DNA from: Paraburkholderia sp. UYCP14C
GTDB taxonomy: Bacteria > Pseudomonadota > Gammaproteobacteria > Burkholderiales > Burkholderiaceae
Reading direction: 5' to 3'
Assembly: GCF_004197395.1 (NCBI RefSeq)
Contig: NZ_SELS01000003.1
Span: 62,001 to 126,000, forward strand
Length of the DNA stretch: 64,000 nt
Shown: in pieces, positions 27,076 through 36,396 of the stretch
Layout: each line of letters begins with the position of its first letter
How positions within the stretch are numbered: position 1 is the stretch's first letter
Translations under genes and position numbers: made by a program
The notes under the pieces: generated by a model
What the model saw: only the letters and a program-made list of their open reading frames with translations
Told to the model about the DNA's origin: nothing
Database searches by the model: none

Positions 27076-29043
27076 TTAACCGATCGTTCCCTGCCGCAAC
27101 GAACGCAGCAGAAAACGCGCGGGATCGATGTCCTCCGCGAGATCGCGTTCGAGCGGCCACGGCTCGCCTTCGATCTGCGAGGCGATCAACTCGGCGCCGA
27201 GCGCGGCCCACACCAGCCCGCGAGAACCATAGGCGAATGCGCCGTACAGACCGTCGACACGCGGCAGATCGAGCGGCCATGCGCCGCGCAGCCGGGCAGC
27301 GTCGCGCGCGGCCCCGGTTTCGTCGGCGAGCTGGCCGATCATCGGCATGCGGTCCGAGGTCACGCAGCGAAACGCGACGCGCCCGGCGAACGAGGTCAGC
27401 GGCGCGGCATCGAGTGCCGTTGCGAACGACGGCAGCATTTGTGCAACGCGCTCGATATTCTCGCGATGACCGTCTGCGCGCAGCGACGTGTCGGGGTCGT
27501 CGAGTTCATAGGTTGCGCCTGTCAGCGTGACGCCGTTCGCGAGCGGCACGGCGTAGCCCTCGCCGATCACCGGCAGCGCGAGGGGCGTGACGGTACCGGC
27601 GGGCAGCAAGCTCAACTGTCCGCGAATACTGCGGGTCGGCGCATGACGCAAACCAGCGATGCGCGCAGCTTCATGCGCGCCCGCGACGATCACGACGGGC
27701 GCTCGAGCGACCACCTTCCCCGCGATATCGAAGACGGTCCACTGATCGCCGGAACGTTCGAGCCGTGCGACGTCGACGCCGAAGCGTCGTTCGAGCAAGC
27801 CGCCTGCCGATTCGAGTTGCGCCGCGCACAGCGAGCCCGGATCGATCCAGCCGCCGCGTGGAAAGAACCAGCCGCCACGCGCGAGCGGCATGCCCGCGAG
27901 TTGCGCTGCGTCGGCCGCGGAGACCGGCGTCACGTAATCGGACGGATAGCGGAACGTGCCGATGGCCTCGCCGAGTGCGCGCGCCTCGGCGTCGTCGGCA
28001 GCGATCTGCAGCAGGCCGCGATTGCCGCGCGCGATTCGATGCCCTGCCTGCTCGAGCGCGGACCAACGATTGAGCGCGTACAGAAAGCCCGCCCGCGTGA
28101 CGCGCGACGCGACGCTGTCGTCGCGCGAAATCATCGGGTGGAATACGCCGGCTGGGTTGCCGGACGCATCCTGTGCAACGGACCCATGTCGCTCGAGCGA
28201 AGTGACGCGCCAGCCACGCGCCGCAAGCCGCTCGATCGCAGCGCAGCCGGCCAGTCCCGCGCCGATCACGACCACGTGCCGTTCGTCGTGCCCGAACGGC
28301 GCGGGCGGCTCATAGCGACGCACACGCCAGCGCGGTGCGAAGCGGCCGACCAGCATTGCGCGTTTCCAGCCGAAGCCGTCGACCTTGCGATACTCGAAGC
28401 CGCATTGCGTCAACGCGCGTTTGACGTCGCCCGCGCTGCTATAGGTGGAGAAGGTCGCGTCATCCCCGGCGACGCGCGCGAGTGCCTTGAAGATCGCCGG
28501 GCTCCACAGCTCGGGATTTTTCGCGGGCGCAAAACCATCCAGATAAAACGCATCGGCGCGCAGCCGTAACGAGGGCAGGCTGTCGAGCGCATCGGCGAAG
28601 ATCAGCGTCAGCACGACGCGGCCCTCTTCGAATTCGAGTCGATGCGTGCCGGGCACGAGCATCGGCCATGCGTTCGCGAGCGTGTCCGCGAGTCCGGCGA
28701 TCAACGGATCGGAGATCGTCGTTGCGTGCACGCGGCGCAGATCGGCGGCGCTAAACGGATGCTTCTCGATGGACACGAAATGCAGCCGCTCGCAGCGTGC
28801 CGGATCGGCGCGCCACGCGGCCCACGTCACGAGAAAGTTGATACCGATGCCAAAGCCCGTTTCGAGCACGGTGAAGGTGCGACGGCTCCGCCATCGATCG
28901 GGCAGTTCATTGCCGTGCAGAAAGACGTACTGAGCCTGCTCCAGCGCGCCGACCGCGCTGTGATAGATGTCGTCGTAGTGCGGTGAAAAGGGGCTGCCGT
29001 TGTCGCGGTAAGCCAGCACGGCGGGGATCAGCGGATCGGTCAT
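27076..29043 (-). CDS. mnmC: Bifunctional tRNA mnm5s2U34 methyltransferase / FAD-dependent cmnm5s2U34 oxidoreductase
   Basis: 655-residue cytoplasmic enzyme completing 5-methylaminomethyl-2-thiouridine at the tRNA wobble position. The N-terminal methyltransferase domain (~1-240) has FTVLETGFGIGINFLVTW as SAM site and LDSLPSLRLRADAFYLDGFAPAKNPELW as DUF752 signature. The C-terminal DAO-type oxidase domain (~250-640) has VVIGAGLAGCAAIERLAARG as FAD site and FRCVTSDRMPMIGQL. Start at 29043 (MTDPLIPAVLAYRDNGSPFS). Its stop overlaps the last GTTAAC of the GTWWAC cluster. Confidence 0.95.
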   Translation of the reverse strand: MTDPLIPAVLAYRDNGSPFSPHYDDIYHSAVGALEQAQYVFLHGNELPDRWRSRRTFTVLETGFGIGINFLVTWAAWRADPARCERLHFVSIEKHPFSAADLRRVHATTISDPLIAGLADTLANAWPMLVPGTHRLEFEEGRVVLTLIFADALDSLPSLRLRADAFYLDGFAPAKNPELWSPAIFKALARVAGDDATFSTYSSAGDVKRALTQCGFEYRKVDGFGWKRAMLVGRFAPRWRVRRYEPPAPFGHDERHVVVIGAGLAGCAAIERLAARGWRVTSLERHGSVAQDASGNPAGVFHPMISRDDSVASRVTRAGFLYALNRWSALEQAGHRIARGNRGLLQIAADDAEARALGEAIGTFRYPSDYVTPVSAADAAQLAGMPLARGGWFFPRGGWIDPGSLCAAQLESAGGLLERRFGVDVARLERSGDQWTVFDIAGKVVARAPVVIVAGAHEAARIAGLRHAPTRSIRGQLSLLPAGTVTPLALPVIGEGYAVPLANGVTLTGATYELDDPDTSLRADGHRENIERVAQMLPSFATALDAAPLTSFAGRVAFRCVTSDRMPMIGQLADETGAARDAARLRGAWPLDLPRVDGLYGAFAYGSRGLVWAALGAELIASQIEGEPWPLERDLAEDIDPARFLLRSLRQGTIG

Positions 29044-29490
29044 GCGCGAGGGAAAAACACGCTCAAAAAGACGCTCGAAAAGAGCGGGTTCGGTGGTCTG
29101 AATCGGCGCGCGCTACGCGCGGGTCGCCGCAAAAGAGCCATCAGGACGCTTTCAGACGCTTTGCTGCGTTGGCAAAAACCAACGCTAACCCCCGCCAGGA
29201 CTGGGTTTCAGCCCTCGTTTAGGGGGTGCGGAGGGACTAATTTTCGATTTCCTTGCAGGAACGGCCCGAAAACCGTGCAATTCCTCGAAACCCTTATCCT
29301 GATTGGGTTTGCGCTGCGCTATCATAGCAAGCGCCGCGAAGGGAGCGGCAGCACGGCCGCCGAACAGTGTTCTGTCCGGCGCGGGAGATCTTCAGGATCA
29401 GGGCCGCAGCTGCTCGACGGCGCGGTGCGCGCACGTATAATCGGCGCGGTCGCGCTGTTCGTATCAACCTAAACTCAGAAAGGAACCTTA
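29044..29490. other. Divergent promoter region between mnmC and hupB
   Basis: 447 bp without a supported gene. It carries the hupB promoter (TATAAT at 29436-29441) and the mnmC leader. A second possible -10 (TATCAT, 29320-29325) has no good -35. The reading frames inside lack ribosome-binding sites and resemble nothing known. Confidence 0.45.
29414..29441 (+). promoter_or_regulatory. Sigma70-type promoter of hupB
   Basis: A consensus -10 TATAAT (29436-29441) is preceded at 16 bp by TCGACG (29414-29419), a moderate match to TTGACA. The predicted start is about 40 nt before the hupB ATG at 29491, whose Shine-Dalgarno is AAGGAAC. Confidence 0.55.
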
Positions 29491-29769
29491 ATGAACAAAC
29501 AGGAACTGATCGACGCTGTCGCAGGACAGACGGGCGCCAGCAAGGCTCAAACCGGTGAAACGCTGGACACGTTGCTTGAAGTGATCAAGAAGTCGGTGTC
29601 GAAGGGTGATGCGGTCCAGTTGATCGGCTTCGGTAGCTTTGGTTCGGGCAAGCGCGCAGCGCGTACGGGTCGTAATCCGAAGACCGGCGAGACCATCAAG
29701 ATCCCGGCAGCCAAGACCGTCAAGTTCACGGCAGGCAAGGCGTTCAAGGACGCAGTCAACAAGCGCTAA
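29491..29769 (+). CDS. hupB: DNA-binding protein HU-beta
   Basis: 92-residue nucleoid protein that bends DNA non-specifically and assists replication initiation and recombination. It matches HU throughout: [60 protein letters not shown], ending [11 protein letters not shown]. It has its own promoter and a strong terminator, consistent with high monocistronic expression. It lies 2.4 kb from the candidate origin region. Confidence 0.98.
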   Translation: MNKQELIDAVAGQTGASKAQTGETLDTLLEVIKKSVSKGDAVQLIGFGSFGSGKRAARTGRNPKTGETIKIPAAKTVKFTAGKAFKDAVNKR

Positions 29770-29804
29770 GCAGACTACTGCCGGGCAGTTGACACCCGTG
29801 AGGA

Positions 29805-29830
29805 AAACCCGCCGATGGCGGGTTTTTTTT
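29805..29830 (+). terminator. Intrinsic terminator of hupB
   Basis: A perfect 9-bp stem, AAACCCGCC / GGCGGGTTT, with a GAT loop, continuing into eight Ts in all. It lies 36 bp after the hupB stop and just before the convergent CobW gene. Confidence 0.9.
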
Positions 29831-29868
29831 CGTCCATGCAGTGTGGTTCAAACGCGCTGCGGCTTTGC

Positions 29869-31248
29869 TCAGTCATGACGATGCGCTTGCTCGCCGTGGC
29901 CATGTCCGCAATGCTCGCAGTCGTCGCCGTGCCCGTGATGATGATGGCCGTGATCATGATCATGATCATGATCGTGATCGTGATCGTGATCGTGGTCATC
30001 GAACTCCCACGCCGGGAACGGATCGGGGAACTGCTGCCAGGCTTGCGGCCCAAGTGCGTATTCGTCGTCGGTGAGCAGGCAGGCGTCGAACTTCGCGCGC
30101 CAGATCGCGGGGTCGAGATCGACGCCGATCAGCACGAACTCCTGACGACGATCGCCGATGCTCATATCGTCCGGCGCGCCGTACCAGTCGGCGGCGATTT
30201 CCGCGGCCAGCTCGTCGTCGCCTTCCGGCCATTCGCTGCGATCCTGCGCGGCCCACCACATGCCCGCCGGACCGTGCCGGCAAGCGCCACCGGCCTGCGA
30301 TAGCGAACCGCCGATATCGTTGCGCGTAGCGAGCCAGAAGAATCCCTTGCCACGCAGTACGCCCTTCCACTCCTGATGCAGCAGCTCCCACAACCGCTGC
30401 GGATGAAACGGCCGGCGTGCGCGATAGACGAACTGGCCGACGCCGAGTTCGTCGGCTTCGCTGTGATGCGTGTGGCCGTGCTGACTGCCGTCCTCATTCT
30501 GATGCTTGTGCTCGAGCGCCGCGAGCCAGCCCGGCGCATTCGACGCTTCGTCGAAATCGAAGCGTCCGGTGTTCACGATCTGATCGAGGGGCACGTCGGC
30601 AAAGCGGCTCACGAGCTGCTCCGCGCGCGGGTTCAGGCGCGCGAGGATGCGCTGCAAACGCGCGAGTTCGTCCGCGCTGACGAGATCAATCTTGTTCACG
30701 ACGAGCATGTCACAGAACTCTATCTGCTCGATCAGCAATTCGACGATCGTGCGATCGTCGTCTTCGTCGACCGCGACGCCGCGGTCGGCGATCGCGTCCG
30801 CCGACGCGTAATCGCGCAGGAAGTTGAACGCGTCGACGACCGTGACCATTGTGTCGAGTCGCGCGACATCGTCGAGCGATGTGTCTTCGTCGCCGTCGGC
30901 GAACGCGAGGGTTTCGGCGATCGACATCGGCTCGGCGACGCCGCTCGATTCGATCACGAGCGCGTCGAAGCGATTTTCGCCGGCAAGACGACGGATTTCA
31001 CTTTGCAGATCGTCGCGCAGCGTGCAGCAGACGCAGCCGTTCGTGAGTTCAACGACCTGCTCGTCGACGCGCGACAGATCGGCGGCATCGAGCATGAGTG
31101 TCGGGTCGATATTGACGGCGGCGAGATCGTCGACGATCACCGCGACACGTAATCCGGCGCGATTTGCGAGGATGCGATTCAGGAGCGTGGTCTTGCCGGC
31201 GCCCAGAAAACCGGAGAGCACGGTGACGGGCAAAAGCGGCTGGTTCAT
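29869..31248 (-). CDS. CobW/COG0523 GTPase (metallochaperone) with His-Asp repeat tail
   Basis: 459-residue cytoplasmic G3E-family GTPase. The P-loop is SGFLGAGKTTLLNRIL (~12-27), the metal-binding GCVCC has Cys72, 74 and 75, Walker B is FDALVIESSGVAEP and specificity motif VNKID. A CobW C-terminal domain follows the HTHH-rich linker at ~275. The last ~42 residues are an alternating His-Asp run followed by HHHHGHGDDCEHCGHGHGE, a strong Zn/Ni/Co-binding tail. Family members deliver metal, mostly Zn, to client enzymes under limitation. No Zur-like site was recognised. It is convergent with hupB. Confidence 0.93.
   Translation of the reverse strand: MNQPLLPVTVLSGFLGAGKTTLLNRILANRAGLRVAVIVDDLAAVNIDPTLMLDAADLSRVDEQVVELTNGCVCCTLRDDLQSEIRRLAGENRFDALVIESSGVAEPMSIAETLAFADGDEDTSLDDVARLDTMVTVVDAFNFLRDYASADAIADRGVAVDEDDDRTIVELLIEQIEFCDMLVVNKIDLVSADELARLQRILARLNPRAEQLVSRFADVPLDQIVNTGRFDFDEASNAPGWLAALEHKHQNEDGSQHGHTHHSEADELGVGQFVYRARRPFHPQRLWELLHQEWKGVLRGKGFFWLATRNDIGGSLSQAGGACRHGPAGMWWAAQDRSEWPEGDDELAAEIAADWYGAPDDMSIGDRRQEFVLIGVDLDPAIWRAKFDACLLTDDEYALGPQAWQQFPDPFPAWEFDDHDHDHDHDHDHDHDHGHHHHGHGDDCEHCGHGHGEQAHRHD
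29949..30000. repeat. Hexanucleotide repeat coding the His-Asp tail
   Basis: About eight tandem hexamers, first of type ATCATG and then of type ATCGTG, encode alternating His and Asp in the CobW protein. In-frame 6-bp repeats like this can expand or contract by slippage, changing tail length without a frameshift. Confidence 0.75.
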
Positions 31249-31534
31249 CGCGGTACGGAAAACGGAAGATTAGAAGGTGTGCGCGGCGCGGGGACATATC
31301 GTCGACGGCGCTGCGACAACGAATGGACGGCGTCGGAGCAGCATGAAGCCGCATTGTGCATCAAAACTTGTGCGGCCCGTGGGAGGGCGTCGATCGCAAA
31401 ACGCCGTTCGCGCGCCTGGCGGATAAGGCCGAAGTAATGGCGCGGAAATCGGTAGAAAAGGAAGTTCGGCGCAAATAACGCGGAAAATAGAGTAAATATG
31501 ACGCAAAAACGGCGGGGTGGCGCTAGAAAAACGC

Positions 31535-31978
31535 CTATTGTGCCGGCATTAATTTCCAACTGCGCAGAATTGCGGCGATCTGTTGCGCATACTTGTCGCG
31601 AAGGGCCGGCGTCTCAGAGTGGTATGATCCGACCGCCTGCCAGGTGTTGCCGTACTTGTTCATCTGGCGGCGCAGATGCCACGCCGCTATGTAAACGTTC
31701 TTGCACGGCTCCATCAGCGTGCCTTGCGAGATCCCGTACTGCGCGAGCACCGGCAGATGCACCGAATTGATCTGCATGACGCCATAGTCGGTCGAACCGT
31801 TCGCGTTCTTGTGCTGCGCATCCGGCCGGTTGTGCGACTCCTGCCAGGCGATTGCCCGCAAAATCAACGGATTAACCTTCTGGTACCTGGCCGCCTCGTC
31901 GAAGCAGTCGGCGCGCGCGGAGCCAGCTGCGGCGAACAGCGCGAGCGTGGCGACGGCGGTGACAATCGGACGTTTCAT
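31535..31978 (-). CDS. Lytic transglycosylase, SLT domain (IagB/VirB1-like)
   Basis: 147-residue exported peptidoglycan-cleaving enzyme. The signal peptide is MKRPIVTAVATLALFAAAGS, cleaved near ARA-DC. The catalytic Glu47 lies in RAIAWQESHNRPDAQ, followed by the SLT motifs STDYGVMQINSVH and AAWHLRRQMNKYGNTWQAVG. The small IagB type is often linked to secretion machines, where it opens the cell wall locally. Here it sits just upstream of, and divergent to, the type II secretion cluster, so a role in assembling that system is plausible. Confidence 0.92.
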   Translation of the reverse strand: MKRPIVTAVATLALFAAAGSARADCFDEAARYQKVNPLILRAIAWQESHNRPDAQHKNANGSTDYGVMQINSVHLPVLAQYGISQGTLMEPCKNVYIAAWHLRRQMNKYGNTWQAVGSYHSETPALRDKYAQQIAAILRSWKLMPAQ

Positions 31979-32478
31979 CGGTCAAGACGGCTAAATCAAC
32001 CAGAGGTAAGGATTGGTAAGGCAGTTTGCAGGCCATGTTTCGGCCGCAACAGCAAGCTGGCCGGGCGTTTGTCGAGCATCGGGGAAAACCCGTGGCAGCA
32101 AACACATAACAGCGAGTCGAACGGCTCGTATGATACCGGCAGTCCGACCTTCGTCAAGTTGGCTAACCGACATAAGACCGCACAAAGCAGGCTAATGTCG
32201 CGCGCGTACGGTGCCAGTTAGCTTTCAATTAAATGACAACATTGCGAATCTTTTACCGGAATCGCATGGGGTCGCTTGTTTTTGTTTCAAATCCGACATG
32301 AAAAACTGTTACTGTTCGTTTTTTTCGCATGTCGGGACGCAGGAGCTCGAGGCGAAGGTCGCTTTTAGGGCTGGTTCACATACCGACCGGGCGCTGGTTT
32401 GCTGCCGGGTCCGCATCGCATGACCGTCGGTGGCTAAGGCTGCCGGCATCGATATCACATCCCATGAGAAGAAATTGT
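31979..32478. other. Divergent promoter region between the transglycosylase gene and gspD
   Basis: 500 bp without a supported gene. 32205-32335 is AT-rich (for example CTTTCAATTAAATGAC), includes an 8-bp inverted repeat CCGACATG (32293) / CATGTCGG (32338), and probably carries the gsp operon promoter. No clear -35/-10 pair stands out. Short open frames here have no ribosome-binding site. Confidence 0.45.
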
Positions 32479-34872
32479 ATGGCTTTGCGTCGCGTGGCAA
32501 CGGCGCTGCTGCTAGCTGGACTGATTACCGCGCAGACAGCACAGGCACAGGTGACCCTGAACTTCGTCAACGCCGACATCGACCAGGTCGCCAAGGCGAT
32601 CGGCGCGGCGACCGGCAAGACGATCATCGTCGATCCGCGGGTGAAGGGACAACTGAATCTCGTGTCCGAAAATGCCGTGCCCGAAGATCAGGCGCTCAAA
32701 ACCTTGCAGTCCGCGCTTCGCATGCAGGGCTTCTCGCTCGTGCAGGATCATGGCGTGCTGAAAGTGGTGCCGGAGGCCGACGCCAAGCTGCAAGGCGTGC
32801 CGACCTACGTCGGAAATGCGCCGACGGCGCGCGGAGACCAGGTCGTTACCCAAGTCTTCACATTGAGGAACGAATCGGCCAACAATCTCCTGCCGGTCCT
32901 GCGTCCGCTGATCTCGCCGAACAATACCGTCGCGGCCTACCCCGCCAACAATACGATCGTCGTCACCGATTACGCCGACAACGTGCGGCGCATCGCCCAG
33001 ATCATCGCGGGTGTCGACAGCACGGCGGGCCAGTCGGTGGCGGTCGTGCCGCTGAAGAACGCCAACGCGATCGACATCGCGCAGCAGATGAACAAGATGC
33101 TCGATCCGGGCTCGATCGGCAGCACGGACGCGACGCTGAAGGTGTCGATTTCGGCGGATGCGCGCACCAATTCGCTGCTGATGCGCGCGTCGAACGCCGC
33201 ACGCCTCGCAGCGGCCAGGGAGCTCGCGAAGCAACTCGACACGCCGACCACGATGCCGGGCAACATTCACGTCGTGCCGCTGCGCAATGCCGACGCGACG
33301 AAGCTCGCGCGCACGCTGCGCAGCATGCTCGGCAAGGGCGGCGGCGAAGGCTCGTCGGGCGGCTCGAACGAGGCGAACTCGTTCAACCAGAACAGCAGCA
33401 GCGGTGGTGGCGGCGGCGGTCTGTCGAACAGCAGTTCGACGGGCACGTCGGGTACGCCGCCGTTGCCGTCGGGCGGCCTCGGCAGCAGCTCGATGGGCTC
33501 GCCGATGGGCGGCGGCGCCTCGGGTTCGAACAGTAACAATGGCGGCTTTCTCGGCGGCGACAAGGACAAGAGCGAGGACCAGGGCGGTGGCATGATCACG
33601 GCCGATCCCGCGACCAACTCGCTGATCATCACCGCGCCCGAAGCGACGTACCGCAACTTGCGCGCGGTGATCGACCAGCTCGACGCGCGTCGCGCGCAGG
33701 TCTATATAGAAGCACTGATCGTCGAGCTGAACTCGAATACGAGCGGCAACCTCGGCATTCAGTGGCAGGTCGCGAACGGTAACCTGTTTGCCGGTACCAA
33801 CCTGGCGACCGGCTCGGGCAACAGCATCGTCAACCTGACGGCCGCGGCGGCCGCGGCTGGTTCGACCGGCGGTCTCGCGACGGCACTGGGTGCGAGCGGC
33901 CTGCAACAGGGTTTGAACGTCGGCTGGATTCACAACATTTTCGGCGTGCAGGGTCTCGGTGCGCTGCTGCAGGCGCTGTCGCAGACCGCCGACGCCAACG
34001 TGCTATCCACGCCGAACCTGATCACGCTCGACAACGAGGAAGCGAAGATCATCGTCGGTACCAACGTGCCGATCCAGACCGGTTCATACTCGAACCTGAC
34101 GAGCGGCACGACGAGCGCGGCGTTCAACACGTTCGATCGCGTCGACATCGGTCTGACGCTGCACGTGAAGCCGCAGATCACCGACGGCGGCATCCTGAAG
34201 CTGCAGCTATACACGGAAGACTCGGCGATCGTGAACGGCACGAACAACGCGACGACGAACCCGGCGGGCCCGGAATTCACGAAGCGTTCGATCCAGTCGA
34301 CCGTGCTGTGCGATAACGGCGAGATCATCGTGCTCGGCGGCCTGATGCAGGACAACTACCAGGTCAGCAACAGCAAGGTGCCGCTGCTCGGCGACATTCC
34401 GTGGGTGGGCCAGCTGTTCCGCTCCGAGCAGAAAACGCGCGACAAGACTAACCTGATGGTGTTCCTGCGCCCGGTCATCCTCGCCGATCGCGACACCACC
34501 CAGGCCGTCACGGCGAACCGCTACGACTACATCCAGGGTGTGCAGGGCGCGTACCGTCAGGACAACAACATCATGAAGGATCGCGACGACCCGGTCGTGC
34601 CGCCGATGCCGCTCGGCCCGAGCCAGGGCGGGGTGCCTGCGATGAACCTGTTCGACCTGAACCAGATGCGCCGCCAGCAGATGATGCCGCAGCAGCCCCC
34701 GCAGCAGGTGCCTCAACAGGTACCGCCGCCGCAGGCGGTGCCGCAAGCCGCCGCGCAGCCCACGACCCAACCGGTACCGCAGACGATGCCGCAAACCGTG
34801 CCGCAACCGGCGCTCGTCGATCCGGCAAGCGGCGTGGTGCCGAACACGGTGTCGCCGGGAGCGCGTCCGTGA
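32479..34872 (+). CDS. gspD: Type II secretion system outer-membrane secretin GspD
   Basis: Outer-membrane secretin channel, about 797 residues. I take the ATG at 32479 (MALRRVATALLLAGLITAQT) because GAGAAG lies 7 nt upstream; an in-frame ATG at 32464 would add five residues. A signal peptide is followed by N0 (VTLNFVNADIDQVAKAIG), N1-N3 repeats and the secretin core with VPLLGDIPWVGQLFRS. A Gly/Ser/Asn-rich insertion (around nucleotides 33340-33560) interrupts N3, and the C-terminus is a Pro/Gln-rich tail after the core. It is first gene of the operon. gspE starts inside its stop codon. Confidence 0.96.
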   Translation: MALRRVATALLLAGLITAQTAQAQVTLNFVNADIDQVAKAIGAATGKTIIVDPRVKGQLNLVSENAVPEDQALKTLQSALRMQGFSLVQDHGVLKVVPEADAKLQGVPTYVGNAPTARGDQVVTQVFTLRNESANNLLPVLRPLISPNNTVAAYPANNTIVVTDYADNVRRIAQIIAGVDSTAGQSVAVVPLKNANAIDIAQQMNKMLDPGSIGSTDATLKVSISADARTNSLLMRASNAARLAAARELAKQLDTPTTMPGNIHVVPLRNADATKLARTLRSMLGKGGGEGSSGGSNEANSFNQNSSSGGGGGGLSNSSSTGTSGTPPLPSGGLGSSSMGSPMGGGASGSNSNNGGFLGGDKDKSEDQGGGMITADPATNSLIITAPEATYRNLRAVIDQLDARRAQVYIEALIVELNSNTSGNLGIQWQVANGNLFAGTNLATGSGNSIVNLTAAAAAAGSTGGLATALGASGLQQGLNVGWIHNIFGVQGLGALLQALSQTADANVLSTPNLITLDNEEAKIIVGTNVPIQTGSYSNLTSGTTSAAFNTFDRVDIGLTLHVKPQITDGGILKLQLYTEDSAIVNGTNNATTNPAGPEFTKRSIQSTVLCDNGEIIVLGGLMQDNYQVSNSKVPLLGDIPWVGQLFRSEQKTRDKTNLMVFLRPVILADRDTTQAVTANRYDYIQGVQGAYRQDNNIMKDRDDPVVPPMPLGPSQGGVPAMNLFDLNQMRRQQMMPQQPPQQVPQQVPPPQAVPQAAAQPTTQPVPQTMPQTVPQPALVDPASGVVPNTVSPGARP

Positions 34873-36392
34873 CGCCGACGCCCGCGCAAACCGCACCATC
34901 GCAACGTCTGCCGAACGGTGACGCTGCCGCCGGCGAGCGCGCGGCGCCCTCGCCGCTCGCCGCCCGGCTCGTGCCATACGGCTTTGCGCGCAGCGGCCAG
35001 ATTCTGGTCGCGCATCAGCATGCCGATAGCCTCGAAGTCTGGATCAGCGAGCGCACGAGCGACGCCGCGCTTGCCGAAGTCGCGCGCAACTACGGCGCGG
35101 TGTCGGTCGTGCGGGTGCCCGCCGACGATCTCGCGCAGGCGATCAACCAGGCGTATGCGCGCCAGGACGGCAGCGCTGCGCAGGTGGTCGGCGAAGTGGA
35201 AGGCGAAGTCGATCTGTCGCGTCTGATGCAGGACATTCCCGAGGTCGAGGATCTGCTCGAATCGGAAGACGACGCGCCGATCATCCGTATGATCAACGCG
35301 CTGCTCACGCAAGCCGCGCGCGAACAAGCCTCGGATATCCACATCGAGCCGTTCGAGAATGCGTCCGTGGTGCGCTTTCGCGTCGACGGCACGCTGCGCG
35401 ACGTGGTGCGGCCCAAGAAGGCGCTGCACGGCGCGCTGATCTCGCGGATCAAGATCATGGCCCAGCTCGACATCGCGGAGAAACGTTTGCCGCAGGACGG
35501 CCGCATCACGCTGCGCGTCGGCGGTCGTCCGGTCGACGTGCGGGTCTCGACGCTGCCGACCGGCCACGGCGAGCGCGCAGTGTTGCGTCTGCTCGAAAAA
35601 GACGCAGCGCGACTCAATCTCGAAGCACTGGGCATGGCGTCCGACACGCTCGGCCAGTTCGACAAACTGATCGCAAAGCCGCACGGCATCGTGCTGGTGA
35701 CGGGCCCGACCGGCTCAGGCAAGACCACGACGCTGTATGCGTCGATGTCGCGACTGGAGACGGCGACCACCAACATCATGACGGTGGAAGACCCGATCGA
35801 ATACGACCTGTCCGGCATCGGCCAGACCCAGGTCAACGAGCGGATCGGCATGAGCTTCGCGCGCGCATTGCGCTCGATTCTGCGTCAGGACCCGGACGTC
35901 ATCATGATCGGTGAAATCCGCGACCTCGAAACCGCGCAGATCGCGGTGCAGGCGTCGCTGACCGGTCACCTGGTGCTCGCGACGCTGCACACGAACGACG
36001 CGGCATCAGCCGTCACGCGTCTGACCGACATGGGCGTCGAGCCGTATCTGCTCGCGTCGTCGCTGCTCGGCGTGCTTGCTCAGCGGCTGGTGCGGCGTCT
36101 GTGCCCGGTGTGCCGCGAAGAGCGCACCGAAGAGGATGGCAGCAAGCGCTGGCATCCGGTCGGCTGCGATCGTTGCGGCCAATCCGGTTACGCGGGACGG
36201 CGCGGCGTGTACGAACTGCTGCTGATCGACGAATCGATCCGCTCGCTGATCCACCGCAACGCGGCCGATGCCGAAATTCTCGAAGCCGGCCGCGCCCAAG
36301 GCATGCGCACGCTGCGCGACGACTCGGAGCGCTGGCTCGCGTCGGGACTGACGTCGCTCGAAGAAGTGATTCGCGTGACGGGCGGAGCATAA
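34869..36392 (+). CDS. gspE: Type II secretion system ATPase GspE
   Basis: Cytoplasmic hexameric ATPase driving pseudopilus assembly, 507 residues. The start is GTG at 34869, overlapping the gspD TGA. Visible elements are the N1E-like domain, Walker A GPTGSGKTTTLYAS (~279-292), Asp box DPIEYDLSGIGQTQVNERIG, Walker B DPDVIMIGEIRDLETAQIA, and the zinc site CPVC (~411) with CDRC (~434). The order and motifs are complete. gspF follows after 4 bp. Confidence 0.97.
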   Translation: MTPTPAQTAPSQRLPNGDAAAGERAAPSPLAARLVPYGFARSGQILVAHQHADSLEVWISERTSDAALAEVARNYGAVSVVRVPADDLAQAINQAYARQDGSAAQVVGEVEGEVDLSRLMQDIPEVEDLLESEDDAPIIRMINALLTQAAREQASDIHIEPFENASVVRFRVDGTLRDVVRPKKALHGALISRIKIMAQLDIAEKRLPQDGRITLRVGGRPVDVRVSTLPTGHGERAVLRLLEKDAARLNLEALGMASDTLGQFDKLIAKPHGIVLVTGPTGSGKTTTLYASMSRLETATTNIMTVEDPIEYDLSGIGQTQVNERIGMSFARALRSILRQDPDVIMIGEIRDLETAQIAVQASLTGHLVLATLHTNDAASAVTRLTDMGVEPYLLASSLLGVLAQRLVRRLCPVCREERTEEDGSKRWHPVGCDRCGQSGYAGRRGVYELLLIDESIRSLIHRNAADAEILEAGRAQGMRTLRDDSERWLASGLTSLEEVIRVTGGA

Positions 36393-36396
36393 GCGC

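Noticed and set aside
26401-27080. dif or parS sites near the candidate origin
   Set aside because: No dif-like 28-mer or full parS palindrome was found in the gap. parS sites often lie further from the origin.
32211-32423. A 70-codon Cys-containing frame upstream of gspD
   Set aside because: No Shine-Dalgarno and no protein-like features. It lies in an AT-rich promoter region.
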